Shown: piece after piece, positions 50,676 through 59,586 of the stretch | Position numbering within the stretch: the first letter of the stretch is position 1 | Layout of the letters: the number at the start of each line of letters is the position of its first letter | Origin: CAVRXQ01 sp963849105 | Lineage (GTDB): Bacteria; Actinomycetota; Acidimicrobiia; Acidimicrobiales; Bog-793 | DNA length: 64,000 nucleotides | Assembly (NCBI GenBank): GCA_963849105.1 | Contig: CAWKGD010000003.1 | Span: forward strand, 62,001 to 126,000 | Reading direction: 5' to 3' | The notes under the pieces: model-generated | What the model was told of the DNA's origin: nothing | What the model saw: only the letters and a program-made list of their open reading frames with translations | Databases searched by the model: none | Made by a program: the position numbers and the translations under genes

Positions 50676-51770
50676 GTGGATCTCCGGGACACCCCTGATG
50701 AGGCGGCGTTTCGCGGCGAGGTGCGTCGGTGGCTGGCGGCGAACCTGCCGGCCGGGTCCGACCGCGAGTGGAGCCGCAAGATGCACGAAGCCGGCTACGC
50801 CGGCGTCACGTGGCCGATCGAGTACGGCGGCGGCGGCAAGCCGTACGGGCACCAGGCGATCGTCCTCGAGGAGTTCGCGCGCGCCGAGGCGCCGAATCAC
50901 GCCAACCCGATCGGCGTCGGCATGGCCGGCCCGACGGTCATGTTCCACGGCAGCGAGGCGCAGAAGAAGCGCTACCTGCCGACGATCCTTTCTGCGGAGG
51001 AAATCTGGTGCCAGGGCTTTTCCGAGCCGGGCGCCGGCTCCGACCTCGCCTCGGTCCGCACGCGCATCGAGCCGAAGGACGACCACTTCCTCGTCAACGG
51101 TCAGAAGGTGTGGTCGTCGTACGCGCACCTCGCCGATTTCTGCATTCTCCTCGGTCGCAGCGACCCCGAGTCGCACCGCCAAGCGGGTCTCACCTATGTG
51201 ATCGCCGACATGCACGCGCCGGGCGTCGAGGTGAGGCCGCTGCGCCAGATCACCGGCGAATCGGAGTTCAACGAGATCTTCTTCACCGACGTCGAAGTGC
51301 CGCGTGAGAACCTCCTCGGAGAGGTCGGCGGCGGCTGGCAGGTCGCGATGACGACCCTGCTGCACGAGCGGGGAACCTTCGGCATCGTCCTCACTGGCGT
51401 GCTCGACGCGCAGGTGCGCCGGCTGGTCATCCTGGCGAAGGCACGCGCGAAGGACGATCCGTTCATCCGCGACCGGGTGGCTCAGGAATGGATCGAGCTG
51501 CAGGCTCTCAAGTTCACGAACTACCGCGCACTGACGGCGCTGATCGGGAAGGGAATGCCCGGGCCCGAGGGCTCGATCGCGAAGCTGCACTGGTCGGAGC
51601 AGAACCAGCGTCTGACGAAGCTGGCGATGGAGATTCTCGGCGGCGAAGACGACGGTTACTGGCGCTACCAACAACTCCGCAGCCGCGGGAACACCATCGA
51701 AGCAGGGACGAGCGAGATCCTGCGCAGCATCGTTGCCGAGCGCGTGCTCGGCTTGCCGAGGTCGCGCTGA
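50676..51770 (+). CDS. acyl-CoA dehydrogenase, large subunit of a probable heteromeric pair
   Basis: The protein has 364 residues, FadE type. It shows WPIEYGGGGKPYGHQAIVLEEFARA, WCQGFSEPGAGSDLASVRTRIE (FAD), FLVNGQKVWSSYAHLADFCIL and the C-terminal NTIEAGTSEILRSIVAERVLGLPR. The GTG start is 6 nt after TACTGT. The next gene, a much shorter dehydrogenase, starts on the last base of this stop (TGATG). Adjacent FadE pairs form heteromeric dehydrogenases in actinobacterial steroid side-chain degradation. By analogy this is the FAD-binding subunit. Confidence 0.88.
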   Translation: MDLRDTPDEAAFRGEVRRWLAANLPAGSDREWSRKMHEAGYAGVTWPIEYGGGGKPYGHQAIVLEEFARAEAPNHANPIGVGMAGPTVMFHGSEAQKKRYLPTILSAEEIWCQGFSEPGAGSDLASVRTRIEPKDDHFLVNGQKVWSSYAHLADFCILLGRSDPESHRQAGLTYVIADMHAPGVEVRPLRQITGESEFNEIFFTDVEVPRENLLGEVGGGWQVAMTTLLHERGTFGIVLTGVLDAQVRRLVILAKARAKDDPFIRDRVAQEWIELQALKFTNYRALTALIGKGMPGPEGSIAKLHWSEQNQRLTKLAMEILGGEDDGYWRYQQLRSRGNTIEAGTSEILRSIVAERVLGLPRSR

Positions 51771-52600
51771 TGGATTTCGCCTTCACCGACGAACAAGAGC
51801 ACTTGCGCAAAGAGGCGCGCCGCTACCTCGAGGACCATTTTCCGAGCGACGGTGAGTGGGACAAAAACTCGTGGCAGGAGATCGCCAAGCTCGGCTGGAC
51901 CGGTATCTCGGTGCCGGAAGCACAGGGGGGAGCAGGGCTGACCTTCCTCGAGGAGGCGGTGCTGTTCGAGGAGATCGGCCGGGCGCTTTATCCGGGCCCG
52001 TACTTCGCGACGATCGGACTCGCACTCCCAGCACTCAGCGCGGAGCGCCAAGGCGAAGTCGCCGCCGGCGAAAGGACCTTCACAGCGGAGCTCCCCGACC
52101 TTCCGACTCCCGACCGCGACCTTGTCGACGAAGTGGTCATCGTGAACGACGCCGACCTCGCGGCGAGCATCGCAGATCGCGCGCTCGCCGCGCTCGCGCT
52201 CGAGGCGGTCGGCATCGCGCAGCGGGCGCTCGAACTCGGGGTCGAACACGCCAAGTCACGGGAGCAATTCGGAAAACCGATCGGCACGTATCAGGCGGTT
52301 TCCCACAAGCTTGCCGACACGTTCCGCGAGACCGAGCTCGCCCGCTCGCTCGCGTACTGGGCGGCGTGGTGCGTCGCCGAACGGGACGAGGAAGCCGCAG
52401 TCGCCTCCGCTGCGGCGAAGAGCTACGCGGCCGACGCTGCGGTCGCGGCGTGTGAACGCTCGATCCAAGTCCATGGCGGGATGGGCTTCACCTGGGAGCA
52501 CCCGCTGCACCGTTACTACAAGCGGGCGCTGTGGATCCAGGCGTTCGGTGGCTACGCCCAGCACCACCGAGCGCAGATCGCAAGCGCGCTCCTCGATTAA
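51770..52600 (+). CDS. shortened acyl-CoA dehydrogenase-like subunit lacking most of the middle domain
   Basis: The protein has 276 residues against a family norm of about 380. The N-terminal helical domain (FAFTDEQEHLRKEARRYLEDHF, WTGISVPEAQGGAGLTFLEEAVLFEEIGRAL) and the C-terminal domain (SREQFGKPIGTYQAVSHKLADTF, QVHGGMGFTWEHPLHRYYKRA) are intact. Between them only about 50 residues remain, without the SEP..GSD motif that binds flavin. Such subunits occur as the partner of a complete dehydrogenase. The TGATG overlap with the preceding gene supports complex formation. Alone it is unlikely to be active. Confidence 0.87.
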   Translation: MDFAFTDEQEHLRKEARRYLEDHFPSDGEWDKNSWQEIAKLGWTGISVPEAQGGAGLTFLEEAVLFEEIGRALYPGPYFATIGLALPALSAERQGEVAAGERTFTAELPDLPTPDRDLVDEVVIVNDADLAASIADRALAALALEAVGIAQRALELGVEHAKSREQFGKPIGTYQAVSHKLADTFRETELARSLAYWAAWCVAERDEEAAVASAAAKSYAADAAVAACERSIQVHGGMGFTWEHPLHRYYKRALWIQAFGGYAQHHRAQIASALLD

Positions 52601-52775
52601 GCGACGCACGGAGGAGACCGACGGGACGCCGCCACCGCTCGATCGTCGAGGAAACCGACGGCTCGATCCGTTCATCGGAGGGACGGGGGTCGTCAGGACG
52701 GCGTTGCGTGCCTTCGATCACCCGCCGAACCGGGCGCGGCGCACCGAGCTTTGAACTCGGACGGAGGTTCATGAC

Positions 52776-54377
52776 GTGAACGGCCAGATGATGGACTTCC
52801 AGTTGACGTTGCCGCCGGTGCTCCGGCGTGCCGAAACGTTCTTCGGGGACAAACAGATCGTCAGCCGCCTGCCCGACAAGGGCTTCCATCGCTACACCTA
52901 CAAAGACATGGTGCGACGCTCAAAGCAGCTTGCGGTCGCCCTCGGGGCGCTCGGACTCGAACGTGGCGACCGAGTCGCGACGCTCTGCTTCAACCACCAC
53001 CAACATCTCGAGGCGTACTTCGGCGTGCCGTGCGGAGGCTTCGTCCTGCACACGATCAATCTGCGCTTGCACCCGAACGACGTCGCTTACATCGCCGAAC
53101 ACGCCGGCGACCGCGTCCTCATCGTCGACATGTCGGCTTTGCCGCTGTACGAACAGATCCGCGACCAGACGTCGTTCGAGCACGTCTTCATCGTCGAGGA
53201 CTCGTACGAAGAGTTGCTCGCTACGGCCGACCCCGACGAATGGCGAGACCCCGACCTCGACGAGCGTGAAGCCGCGGCGATGTGTTTCACGAGCGGCACG
53301 ACCGGCCGGCCTAAGGGAGTCGTCTACTCGCACCGCTCGACGATCTTGCACGCACTCGGTGTCGCCTCGCTCGCGCCGCTCGGCCTCGGTCTCCAAGAGG
53401 CGGACACGATTCTGCCGGTCGTTCCGATGTTCCACGTGAACGCCTGGGGCTACCCGTACATCGCGACGATGCTCGGATCAAAGCTCGTTCTGCCCGGGCC
53501 GCACCTCGATCCCGAGAGCCTCCTCGACGACCTTGCCACCGAAGGTGTCACGTGGACGGCGGGAGTGCCGACGATCTGGCTCGGGATGCTGCGCCTGCTC
53601 GATGCGGAACCCGATCGATGGGATCTCTCGCGCCTGCGCGGCATGCTCGTCGGCGGCGCCGCGGTACCGCGGGCGATGATCACCGCCTACAAAGAGCGTC
53701 ATGGTCTAACCGTCGTGCAGGGTTGGGGGATGACGGAGACGTCGCCCGTCGCTTCGACCACGGATTTCATCGGCGACATCCGCAACGCAGATCAAGAGAC
53801 CCAGTACGACTTCGCGGCGATGGCCGGTCTGCCGCTTCCCTTTGTGGAAGTCCGCGCTCGTAACGGAAGCGAAGACGTTCCGTGGGACGGGGAATCGATG
53901 GGCGAGCTCGAAGTACGCGGTCCATGGATCGCCGCGTCCTACTACGAAGACCCCGAACAGGCCGACCGCTGGACCGACGACGGTTGGTTCAGAACTGGTG
54001 ACATCGTCGTGATGCACCCGCGCGGCTTCGTCCAGATCAAAGACCGCTCGAAGGACATCATCAAATCAGGCGGTGAATGGATCTCATCGGTCGACCTCGA
54101 GAACGCACTGATCGCTCACCCGGCAGTCGCCGAAGCGGCAGTGATCGCGATCCCGGACGAGACTTGGCAGGAGCGCCCGCTCGCAGCGGTCGTGCTCAAG
54201 CCAGAAGCCTCGGCGACCGCTGACGAACTGCGCGAGTTCCTCGCTCCGCGCTTCGCAAAGTGGCAGCTGCCAGATCGCTTCGAGTTCGTGGCCGAGATTC
54301 CGAAGACCGCAGTGGGCAAATACCGCAAGACCGCGCTGCGCGAACAGTTCGTCGTCGCTCGGTCACCGATTTCATAG
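52776..54377 (+). CDS. fatty-acid-type acyl-CoA ligase
   Basis: The protein has 533 residues of the ANL superfamily, medium/long-chain FadD-like. P-loop AMCFTSGTTGRPKGVVYSHRS, then VVPMFHVNAWGYPYIATMLGSKLVLPG, VQGWGMTETSPVAS, WFRTGDIVVM, IKDRSKDIIKSGGEWISSVDLEN and the catalytic Lys in PKTAVGKYRKTALRE. The GTG start has GGAGG about 9 nt upstream. It is the second ligase in the region. The 175-bp gap before it holds no convincing gene. Confidence 0.92.
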   Translation: MNGQMMDFQLTLPPVLRRAETFFGDKQIVSRLPDKGFHRYTYKDMVRRSKQLAVALGALGLERGDRVATLCFNHHQHLEAYFGVPCGGFVLHTINLRLHPNDVAYIAEHAGDRVLIVDMSALPLYEQIRDQTSFEHVFIVEDSYEELLATADPDEWRDPDLDEREAAAMCFTSGTTGRPKGVVYSHRSTILHALGVASLAPLGLGLQEADTILPVVPMFHVNAWGYPYIATMLGSKLVLPGPHLDPESLLDDLATEGVTWTAGVPTIWLGMLRLLDAEPDRWDLSRLRGMLVGGAAVPRAMITAYKERHGLTVVQGWGMTETSPVASTTDFIGDIRNADQETQYDFAAMAGLPLPFVEVRARNGSEDVPWDGESMGELEVRGPWIAASYYEDPEQADRWTDDGWFRTGDIVVMHPRGFVQIKDRSKDIIKSGGEWISSVDLENALIAHPAVAEAAVIAIPDETWQERPLAAVVLKPEASATADELREFLAPRFAKWQLPDRFEFVAEIPKTAVGKYRKTALREQFVVARSPIS

Positions 54378-54426
54378 CTGGACGGTGACTGGTGCTGCTC
54401 AGGAGGGGAGCGTGTCGAGCGCCACT

Positions 54427-54445
54427 CGCGGACCTCGGGTCCGCG
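54427..54445. terminator. hairpin between the ligase and the LIV transporter genes
   Basis: An 8-bp perfect stem (CGCGGACC with GGTCCGCG, loop TCG) lies 50 nt after the ligase stop and ahead of the transporter. There is no U-run, so it is either a weak actinobacterial-type terminator or an operator. Function undecided. Confidence 0.3.
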
Positions 54446-54489
54446 GTTCGGTCTCGTGAACGAGAGCGGTCGTTGAGCTCGAGACATCG

Positions 54490-55332
54490 ATGATCTCGCT
54501 CTCGTTGCAATCCGAAGCTCGCGCGAGAACCGATGAGGCGATGCTCGTTGTCGACGAACTCAGCGTCGAGTTCGGCGGCCTTCTCGCGCTGGACCATGTT
54601 TCGATGTCAACGGACCAAGGCGAGATCGTCGGGCTCATCGGGCCCAACGGTGCCGGCAAGACAACATTGTTCAACGCGATTTGCGGTTTCATCCGTCCGG
54701 TTTCGGGCGACATCACCTTCAACGGGTCAGCTCTTCATCACCATCATCCGCACGACTTGAACGAGATCGGCATCGCCCGAACGCTCCAAGGCATTGGGCT
54801 CTGTCGTGGGATGACCGTTCTCGACAACGTGATGCTCGGCGCGCAGGCTCGTCTTCGGTCCGACATCGGCTCGGCGATGCTCGGCATATGGCGCTCGAGC
54901 CGGGAAGAGCGCCGCCTCGCCACAGAGGCTCGTGAGCTGCTCGACGCTCTCAACATCGGGGCCTACGCGCAGCAGCTCCCGATCACGCTGCCATATGCCA
55001 TCCAAAAGCGCGCCGCGCTTGCTCGCGCGCTCATCGCCGTGCCGAAGATCTTGCTGCTCGACGAGCCAGCAAGTGGGCTTTCGAATCGTGAGATGGATGA
55101 GCTGGTCACAGAGATCAAGAACCTGATTCCACGAATGGGAATACTCCTTGTTGAGCATCACATGGATCTCGTCACTTCCGTTTGCGATCGCGTCGTCGTT
55201 CTGAACTTCGGCAGGGTGATCGCAGACGGCACGCCGGCGGAGATTCAAACGGACCCCGAGGTGGCAACCGCGTATCTCGGAACCGAGCTTTCCTCACCTG
55301 CCGTCGGTTCGCGCGAGCCAGGCGATGCTTGA
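54490..55332 (+). CDS. livG: branched-chain amino-acid-type ABC transporter ATPase (LivG)
   Basis: The protein has 280 residues. Walker A is GPNGAGKTT, and the family feature is GIARTLQGIGLCRGMTVLDNVMLGAQ. The signature is degenerate (TLPYAIQKRAALARAL instead of LSGGQ). Walker B is ILLLDEPASGLSN and the switch is LVEHHMDLV. The LSGGQ loss is notable but the other motifs are complete. An ATG at 54541 is an alternative start. It is first of five genes of a HAAT-family importer (livG-F-H-M and a binding protein), which take up amino acids or other carboxylates. Here the surrounding genes suggest a carboxylic acid. Confidence 0.88.
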   Translation: MISLSLQSEARARTDEAMLVVDELSVEFGGLLALDHVSMSTDQGEIVGLIGPNGAGKTTLFNAICGFIRPVSGDITFNGSALHHHHPHDLNEIGIARTLQGIGLCRGMTVLDNVMLGAQARLRSDIGSAMLGIWRSSREERRLATEARELLDALNIGAYAQQLPITLPYAIQKRAALARALIAVPKILLLDEPASGLSNREMDELVTEIKNLIPRMGILLVEHHMDLVTSVCDRVVVLNFGRVIADGTPAEIQTDPEVATAYLGTELSSPAVGSREPGDA

Positions 55333-56032
55333 GATAAAGGACCTCAGCGTCTCCTACGGCGCCGTGAACGCTCTCCGATCGGTGTCATTCACCGCTGACG
55401 AGGGAGCGATCACCGCTGTCCTCGGCGCGAACGGGGCGGGCAAGACGACATTGCTCCGCACGATCAGCGGCTTGACGAAGCCGCGCGAAGGCTCGGTTCG
55501 ATTCGACGGAGAAGAGCTGTTGGGAAAGTCGGTGGAGAACATCGCGCGCCGGGGCGTTGCCCACGTCCCGGAAGGGCGAGGGATCATCGAAGAACTCACC
55601 GTCGAGGAGAACCTGCTCGTCGCCACCCTCTGGAGTATGGGGCGGCGCGAACGTCACGCTGCGATTGAAAAGACATTCGGGCTGTTCCCGCGGTTGGGCG
55701 AGTTCCGCCACCACCATGCGTCGTTGCTCTCGGGTGGAGAGCGCCAGATGCTGGTCGTCGGAAGAGCGTTGATCACGCGCCCGCGCCTGCTGCTCCTCGA
55801 CGAACCGTCGTTAGGGCTCGCTCCATTGATCGCCGAGCAACTGATGGCTTTGTTGGTGGAGCAGACGGCAGGTTCCGACATGACGGTCGTACTCGTTGAA
55901 CAGAACGCGCGCAGCGCGCTCTCGGTCTCTCGTCACGCCGTGGTGCTCAACCTGGGCGGGGTCGTGGCATCCGATTCCGCCGACGTTCTCGCGAGCGACG
56001 CCAAGATGCGTCACCACTACCTGGGTTTCTGA
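55325..56032 (+). CDS. livF: branched-chain amino-acid-type ABC transporter ATPase (LivF)
   Basis: The protein has 235 residues. It shows Walker A GANGAGKTT, ARRGVAHVPEGRGIIEELTVEENL (LivF feature), the signature LLSGGERQMLVVGRAL, Walker B LLLLDEPSLGLAP and switch LVEQNARSAL. It overlaps livG by 8 bp and is the second ATPase of the importer. Confidence 0.93.
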   Translation: MLEIKDLSVSYGAVNALRSVSFTADEGAITAVLGANGAGKTTLLRTISGLTKPREGSVRFDGEELLGKSVENIARRGVAHVPEGRGIIEELTVEENLLVATLWSMGRRERHAAIEKTFGLFPRLGEFRHHHASLLSGGERQMLVVGRALITRPRLLLLDEPSLGLAPLIAEQLMALLVEQTAGSDMTVVLVEQNARSALSVSRHAVVLNLGGVVASDSADVLASDAKMRHHYLGF

Positions 56033-56041
56033 GGAGTCCCC

Positions 56042-56920
56042 GTGAGCCTGTTCATCAACTACACGCTGAACGGTCTCACCGAAGGAATGATCTTCGCTGC
56101 GCTCGCGCTGGCGCTCGTGCTGATCTACCGCGCGACGAGGATCATCAACTTCGCGCAAGGGGCGATGGGGATGATGACGACGTTCATCGCCTTGAGCCTT
56201 CTCGATCAGGGCCTGTCGTACTGGTGGGCGTTCGTCGCGGTGCTGGCGATCGGCTTCGTCATGGGGGCGATCGTCGAGCGCGTCCTCATCCGCCCCCTCG
56301 CAGGCAAGTCCGAGCTCAATCCGGTGATCGTGACGATCGGGTTGTTGGTCGTGCTCGAGGGAATTGCTGGCGCCGTCTACGGCAACTCGAGCCGCGGCTT
56401 TCCCGCCGCGTACTCGCAGAGCGGCCTCGTCGTCGGTCACACGCGGATTGCCTTTTCACACTTCGACCTTTTCATCTTGGTCGCAGTCCTGCTGTTGATG
56501 GGCGTGATGCTCGTGCTGTTCCGGGCGACGACGCTCGGTCTTCGGATGCGGGCGTCGGCCTTCGCCCGAGAGATCTCCCGGTTGCTCGGGGTGCGCGTCG
56601 GCATCCTTCTCACGCTCGGCTGGGCGCTCGCCGGGGTGGCGGGCGCGTTGGCCGGTCTTTTGACGGCACCGACGAGCTCCTTCGGGCCGTATTACATGGA
56701 CCTCGTTCTCATCTACGCGTTCACGGCTTCGGTGATCGGGGGGCTCGAGAGCCCGGTCGGCGCCCTGATCGGCGGACTGGTCACGGGGCTGTGCATCTCC
56801 TACGTCGGTGGCTATCTCGGATCCGGCCTCGAGCCGCTCGGCGCGTTGGTGTTGTTGATGGTCACGCTCATGGCGCGGCCGGAGGGGATCTTCGCCCGGC
56901 CCGCCGCGAGGCAGGTCTGA
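56042..56920 (+). CDS. livH: branched-chain amino-acid-type ABC transporter permease (LivH)
   Basis: The protein has 292 residues, mostly hydrophobic, with about eight membrane segments. The N-terminal FINYTLNGLTEGMIFAALALALVLIYRATRIINFAQGAMG is the LivH hallmark, followed by LGLRMRASAFAREISRLLGVRVGILLTLGWALAG and a C-terminal ATP-coupling loop. GAGGAG lies about 5 nt before the GTG start. Works with livM. Confidence 0.93.
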   Translation: MSLFINYTLNGLTEGMIFAALALALVLIYRATRIINFAQGAMGMMTTFIALSLLDQGLSYWWAFVAVLAIGFVMGAIVERVLIRPLAGKSELNPVIVTIGLLVVLEGIAGAVYGNSSRGFPAAYSQSGLVVGHTRIAFSHFDLFILVAVLLLMGVMLVLFRATTLGLRMRASAFAREISRLLGVRVGILLTLGWALAGVAGALAGLLTAPTSSFGPYYMDLVLIYAFTASVIGGLESPVGALIGGLVTGLCISYVGGYLGSGLEPLGALVLLMVTLMARPEGIFARPAARQV

Positions 56921-56921
56921 A

Positions 56922-58031
56922 GTGACCGACGTCGCTCTTGCACCCTCGAGCGGTGGTCGCACTCGCCGGCGGCGGCGTTGGACGCTTCTCGCCCAGCAGC
57001 CGCTTATTCGACACCTGACGCTCGCGCTGTGCGGCGCGGCAATCTTGTATTTCGTTACCAACGCGTTGAGCCAATACAACGACTACTTGGCGGGGGAGAT
57101 CGCCTTGTACGCGATCGCGCTGGCCGGGCTGAGTGTGCTCACTGGAATCAGCGGCCAGATCTCGCTTGGCCACGGCGCCTTCATGGCCGTCGGTGCCTAC
57201 ACCGTGGCGCTTCTCATGACCCACACACAGATCAACTTCATTCTCGAACTGTTGATCTCGATCGGAACAGCCGCTGTTTTGGGCCTCGCGGTCGGAATCT
57301 CGGCGACCCGACTAAAAGGTCCGTATCTCGCCGGCATGACCTTGCTCCTCGCGTTGGCGCTTCCTCCGATCGCCGACAAATGGAACAGCGTCTTCGGCGG
57401 TGATCAAGGTCTGACAACGACGGTGCCGACCGCGCCCGGGTCGATCAATTCGTATCAGTGGTTGGCTTGGATCGAAATGGCGGGAGCGTTGCTGACGGCT
57501 GTCTTGTTGGCCAACCTGCTTCGCAGCCGTTTTGGCCGTGCGTTTCGCGCCGTGCGCGATGACGAAGTGGCCGCTGCACTCGCTGGTGTGCACGTCGCGC
57601 GCACCAAGGTCACTGCGTTCGTCGTCAGCGCGGCATGTGCAGGTCTCGCCGGCGCGTTCCTCGCGCTATCGACTGGTGTCGTGAACACGGGGGAATTCCC
57701 GCTTACGCTTTCCATCCAGTTGCTCGCGGCGATGGTCATCGCCGGCAGCGGAAGCCTCATCGGGATGGTGTGGGGGGCGGTGTTATTGGTGTACGTACCG
57801 CAATGGTCGACATCGCTCTCGGGGCACTTCAATCTCGGCAGCGGGGCAAGCGCGTATCTCGCAACTATCTTCTTCGGCGCAGTCTTGATCGTGGTCATGA
57901 TTGCCATTCCTTCCGGCATCCAAGGAGGTCTCCGCAATTTGTGGAGTCAAACCTCGATGCTTTGGTTGCGTACCCGAAGGGCAAGACCGGCGGCACACCT
58001 CCTCGGTGCGACGCGCCCAGATCGTCATTGA
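56922..58031 (+). CDS. livM: branched-chain amino-acid-type ABC transporter permease (LivM)
   Basis: The protein has 369 residues. After a basic N-terminal tail there are about nine membrane segments. LivM features are IALYAIALAGLSVLTGISGQISLGHGAFMAVGAY and RSRFGRAFRAVRDDEVAAALAGVHVARTKVTAFVVSAACAGLAGAF. It follows livH by 1 nt. A basic 30-residue C-terminal tail follows the last membrane segment. Confidence 0.93.
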   Translation: MTDVALAPSSGGRTRRRRRWTLLAQQPLIRHLTLALCGAAILYFVTNALSQYNDYLAGEIALYAIALAGLSVLTGISGQISLGHGAFMAVGAYTVALLMTHTQINFILELLISIGTAAVLGLAVGISATRLKGPYLAGMTLLLALALPPIADKWNSVFGGDQGLTTTVPTAPGSINSYQWLAWIEMAGALLTAVLLANLLRSRFGRAFRAVRDDEVAAALAGVHVARTKVTAFVVSAACAGLAGAFLALSTGVVNTGEFPLTLSIQLLAAMVIAGSGSLIGMVWGAVLLVYVPQWSTSLSGHFNLGSGASAYLATIFFGAVLIVVMIAIPSGIQGGLRNLWSQTSMLWLRTRRARPAAHLLGATRPDRH

Positions 58032-58098
58032 CAGAGAATGCAAACGTGACGAATACAACGAGTGTTTCCAGATGCAGATAACTAACAAAGGAGCGGTG

Positions 58099-59487
58099 AT
58101 GCGATTGAGAAAAGACAGATGGATCGGCCAATCGGCCCGAGTTTTCGTGGTCGGTGCAATGGTGGCCGCGCTTTCAGCGACGGTTCTGACGAGCACGGCT
58201 ACCGCGTCGTCAACGCCTGGGGTCACGTCGACGTCAATCCGCATCGGCGCGACGGTTCCCCTGACTGGGCCGGCGGCTCCTGGATACGACGAGATCGCAC
58301 CGGCGATGGATGCCGTCTTCAAATGGGTGAACACCCACGGCGGGGTTTATGGGCGCAAGATCGACTACACGTTCCTCGACGACGCGTACAACCCCGCCAA
58401 TACGGCGACGCTCACGCGCAAGTTGGTCCTCCAAGACAACATCTTCGCCGACGTCGGTTCGCTCGGGACGCCGACGCAACTTGCGGTGCAGGGCTATCTG
58501 AACTCGCAAAAGGTGCCGCAGTTGTTCGTCGAGTCGGGGTGCAACTGCTGGAGCTCGCCGAAATATCCGGAGAGCTTCGGGTGGCAACCGCCGTACACCG
58601 TCGAGGGCAAGATCCTGGGCGCGTACATCAAGACGCACTTCGCCGGGAAGAAGATTGGCTACCTGTATCAGGACGACGAGTTCGGCATGGACTTCGTCAA
58701 AGGTCTGAACAAGGAAATCCCGTCGTCGTCGGTCGTGTCGCAACAGACCTATGACGCCGCGACGTTGTCGGGTCCCCTCGCCAATCAGATGGCGGCATTG
58801 AAGGCGGCCGGTGCACAGGTCGTCGCGATGGCGACGATCCCTGCCGCGACGGCGCTCGCAATGCTCCCCGCCGCGGAGATCGGCTTCTTTCCCCAGTACG
58901 TCATCTCCAACGTCGGCGCCGACGCTCCGACCGTCGGACCGCTGCTGGAGGCGTTCACCAAGGCGGGCGGAGGGACGGCGGCAGAAGCGGCGGCCGCCTC
59001 TGGGCTGTTGAGCGGGGTCATCACCGATTCGTACTTCCCACCGGAGTCCGACAGCTCAAATGCCTGGGTGCAGGTCGAAAAGAAGCTGCTCAAGGACTAC
59101 GCGCCGGCACTGTGGGCCAAGGCGGGTCTCGACGGGAACACCTCATACGGCATCGCGCTCGCTTACACGTTCGTCGAGGCGCTGAAGGCGGCCGGCAAGA
59201 ACCTGACGCGGCAGAGCTTGATCTCGGCGATCGAGAAGGACGGTGACATGTTCGTCACGCCCGGGTTCGTGCCGCCCTCGTACTCGACGAACGTCCACTA
59301 CGGCTTCCAAGGCGCCGAGGTTGTCCAGTTGAACGCGAGTGCTCCGAAAGCGGTGACCCCGACGGGCAGCTGGATCGGAACCAAGGTGCTCTCTCCCGTT
59401 TACGTGACGAACATCGGGTCGGCGCCGGTGACCAAGCACACCGGACCGACGTCGACTCCTCCGAAGTCGCTCGTTTCCACGGCGTAG
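58099..59487 (+). CDS. ABC importer substrate-binding protein (Leu/Ile/Val-binding type)
   Basis: The protein has 462 residues from the ATG at 58099, fixed by AAAGGAG 5 nt upstream. The N-terminal 38 residues are a signal peptide (KDRWIGQSARVFVVGAMVAALSATVLTS, then ATASS). The mature part is a type I periplasmic-binding fold: IRIGATVPLTGPAAPGYDEIAPAMDAVFKWVNTHGGVYGRKIDY, then LVLQDNIFADVGSLGTPTQLA and KKIGYLYQDDEFGMDF. It lacks a lipobox cysteine, unusual for a monoderm binding protein. The GCNCW residues near the ligand cleft are distinctive. It is the last gene of the importer, 67 nt after livM. Confidence 0.9.
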   Translation: MRLRKDRWIGQSARVFVVGAMVAALSATVLTSTATASSTPGVTSTSIRIGATVPLTGPAAPGYDEIAPAMDAVFKWVNTHGGVYGRKIDYTFLDDAYNPANTATLTRKLVLQDNIFADVGSLGTPTQLAVQGYLNSQKVPQLFVESGCNCWSSPKYPESFGWQPPYTVEGKILGAYIKTHFAGKKIGYLYQDDEFGMDFVKGLNKEIPSSSVVSQQTYDAATLSGPLANQMAALKAAGAQVVAMATIPAATALAMLPAAEIGFFPQYVISNVGADAPTVGPLLEAFTKAGGGTAAEAAAASGLLSGVITDSYFPPESDSSNAWVQVEKKLLKDYAPALWAKAGLDGNTSYGIALAYTFVEALKAAGKNLTRQSLISAIEKDGDMFVTPGFVPPSYSTNVHYGFQGAEVVQLNASAPKAVTPTGSWIGTKVLSPVYVTNIGSAPVTKHTGPTSTPPKSLVSTA

Positions 59488-59572
59488 CGGAGCTGCGTCA
59501 CAGCCCTGATGGCGGGGTGTAACTCCCCGTCGTCAGGGCGGCGCAGCCCCGTCCGCGGCGCGAGCGAGCAAT

Positions 59573-59578
59573 TAGTGT
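59573..59578 (+). promoter_or_regulatory. -10 element of the second LLM gene (leaderless type)
   Basis: TAGTGT ends 8 nt before the GTG at 59587. No ribosome site is seen. The 99-bp gap after the binding protein otherwise holds nothing recognised. Confidence 0.4.
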
Positions 59579-59586
59579 CGCCGGTC

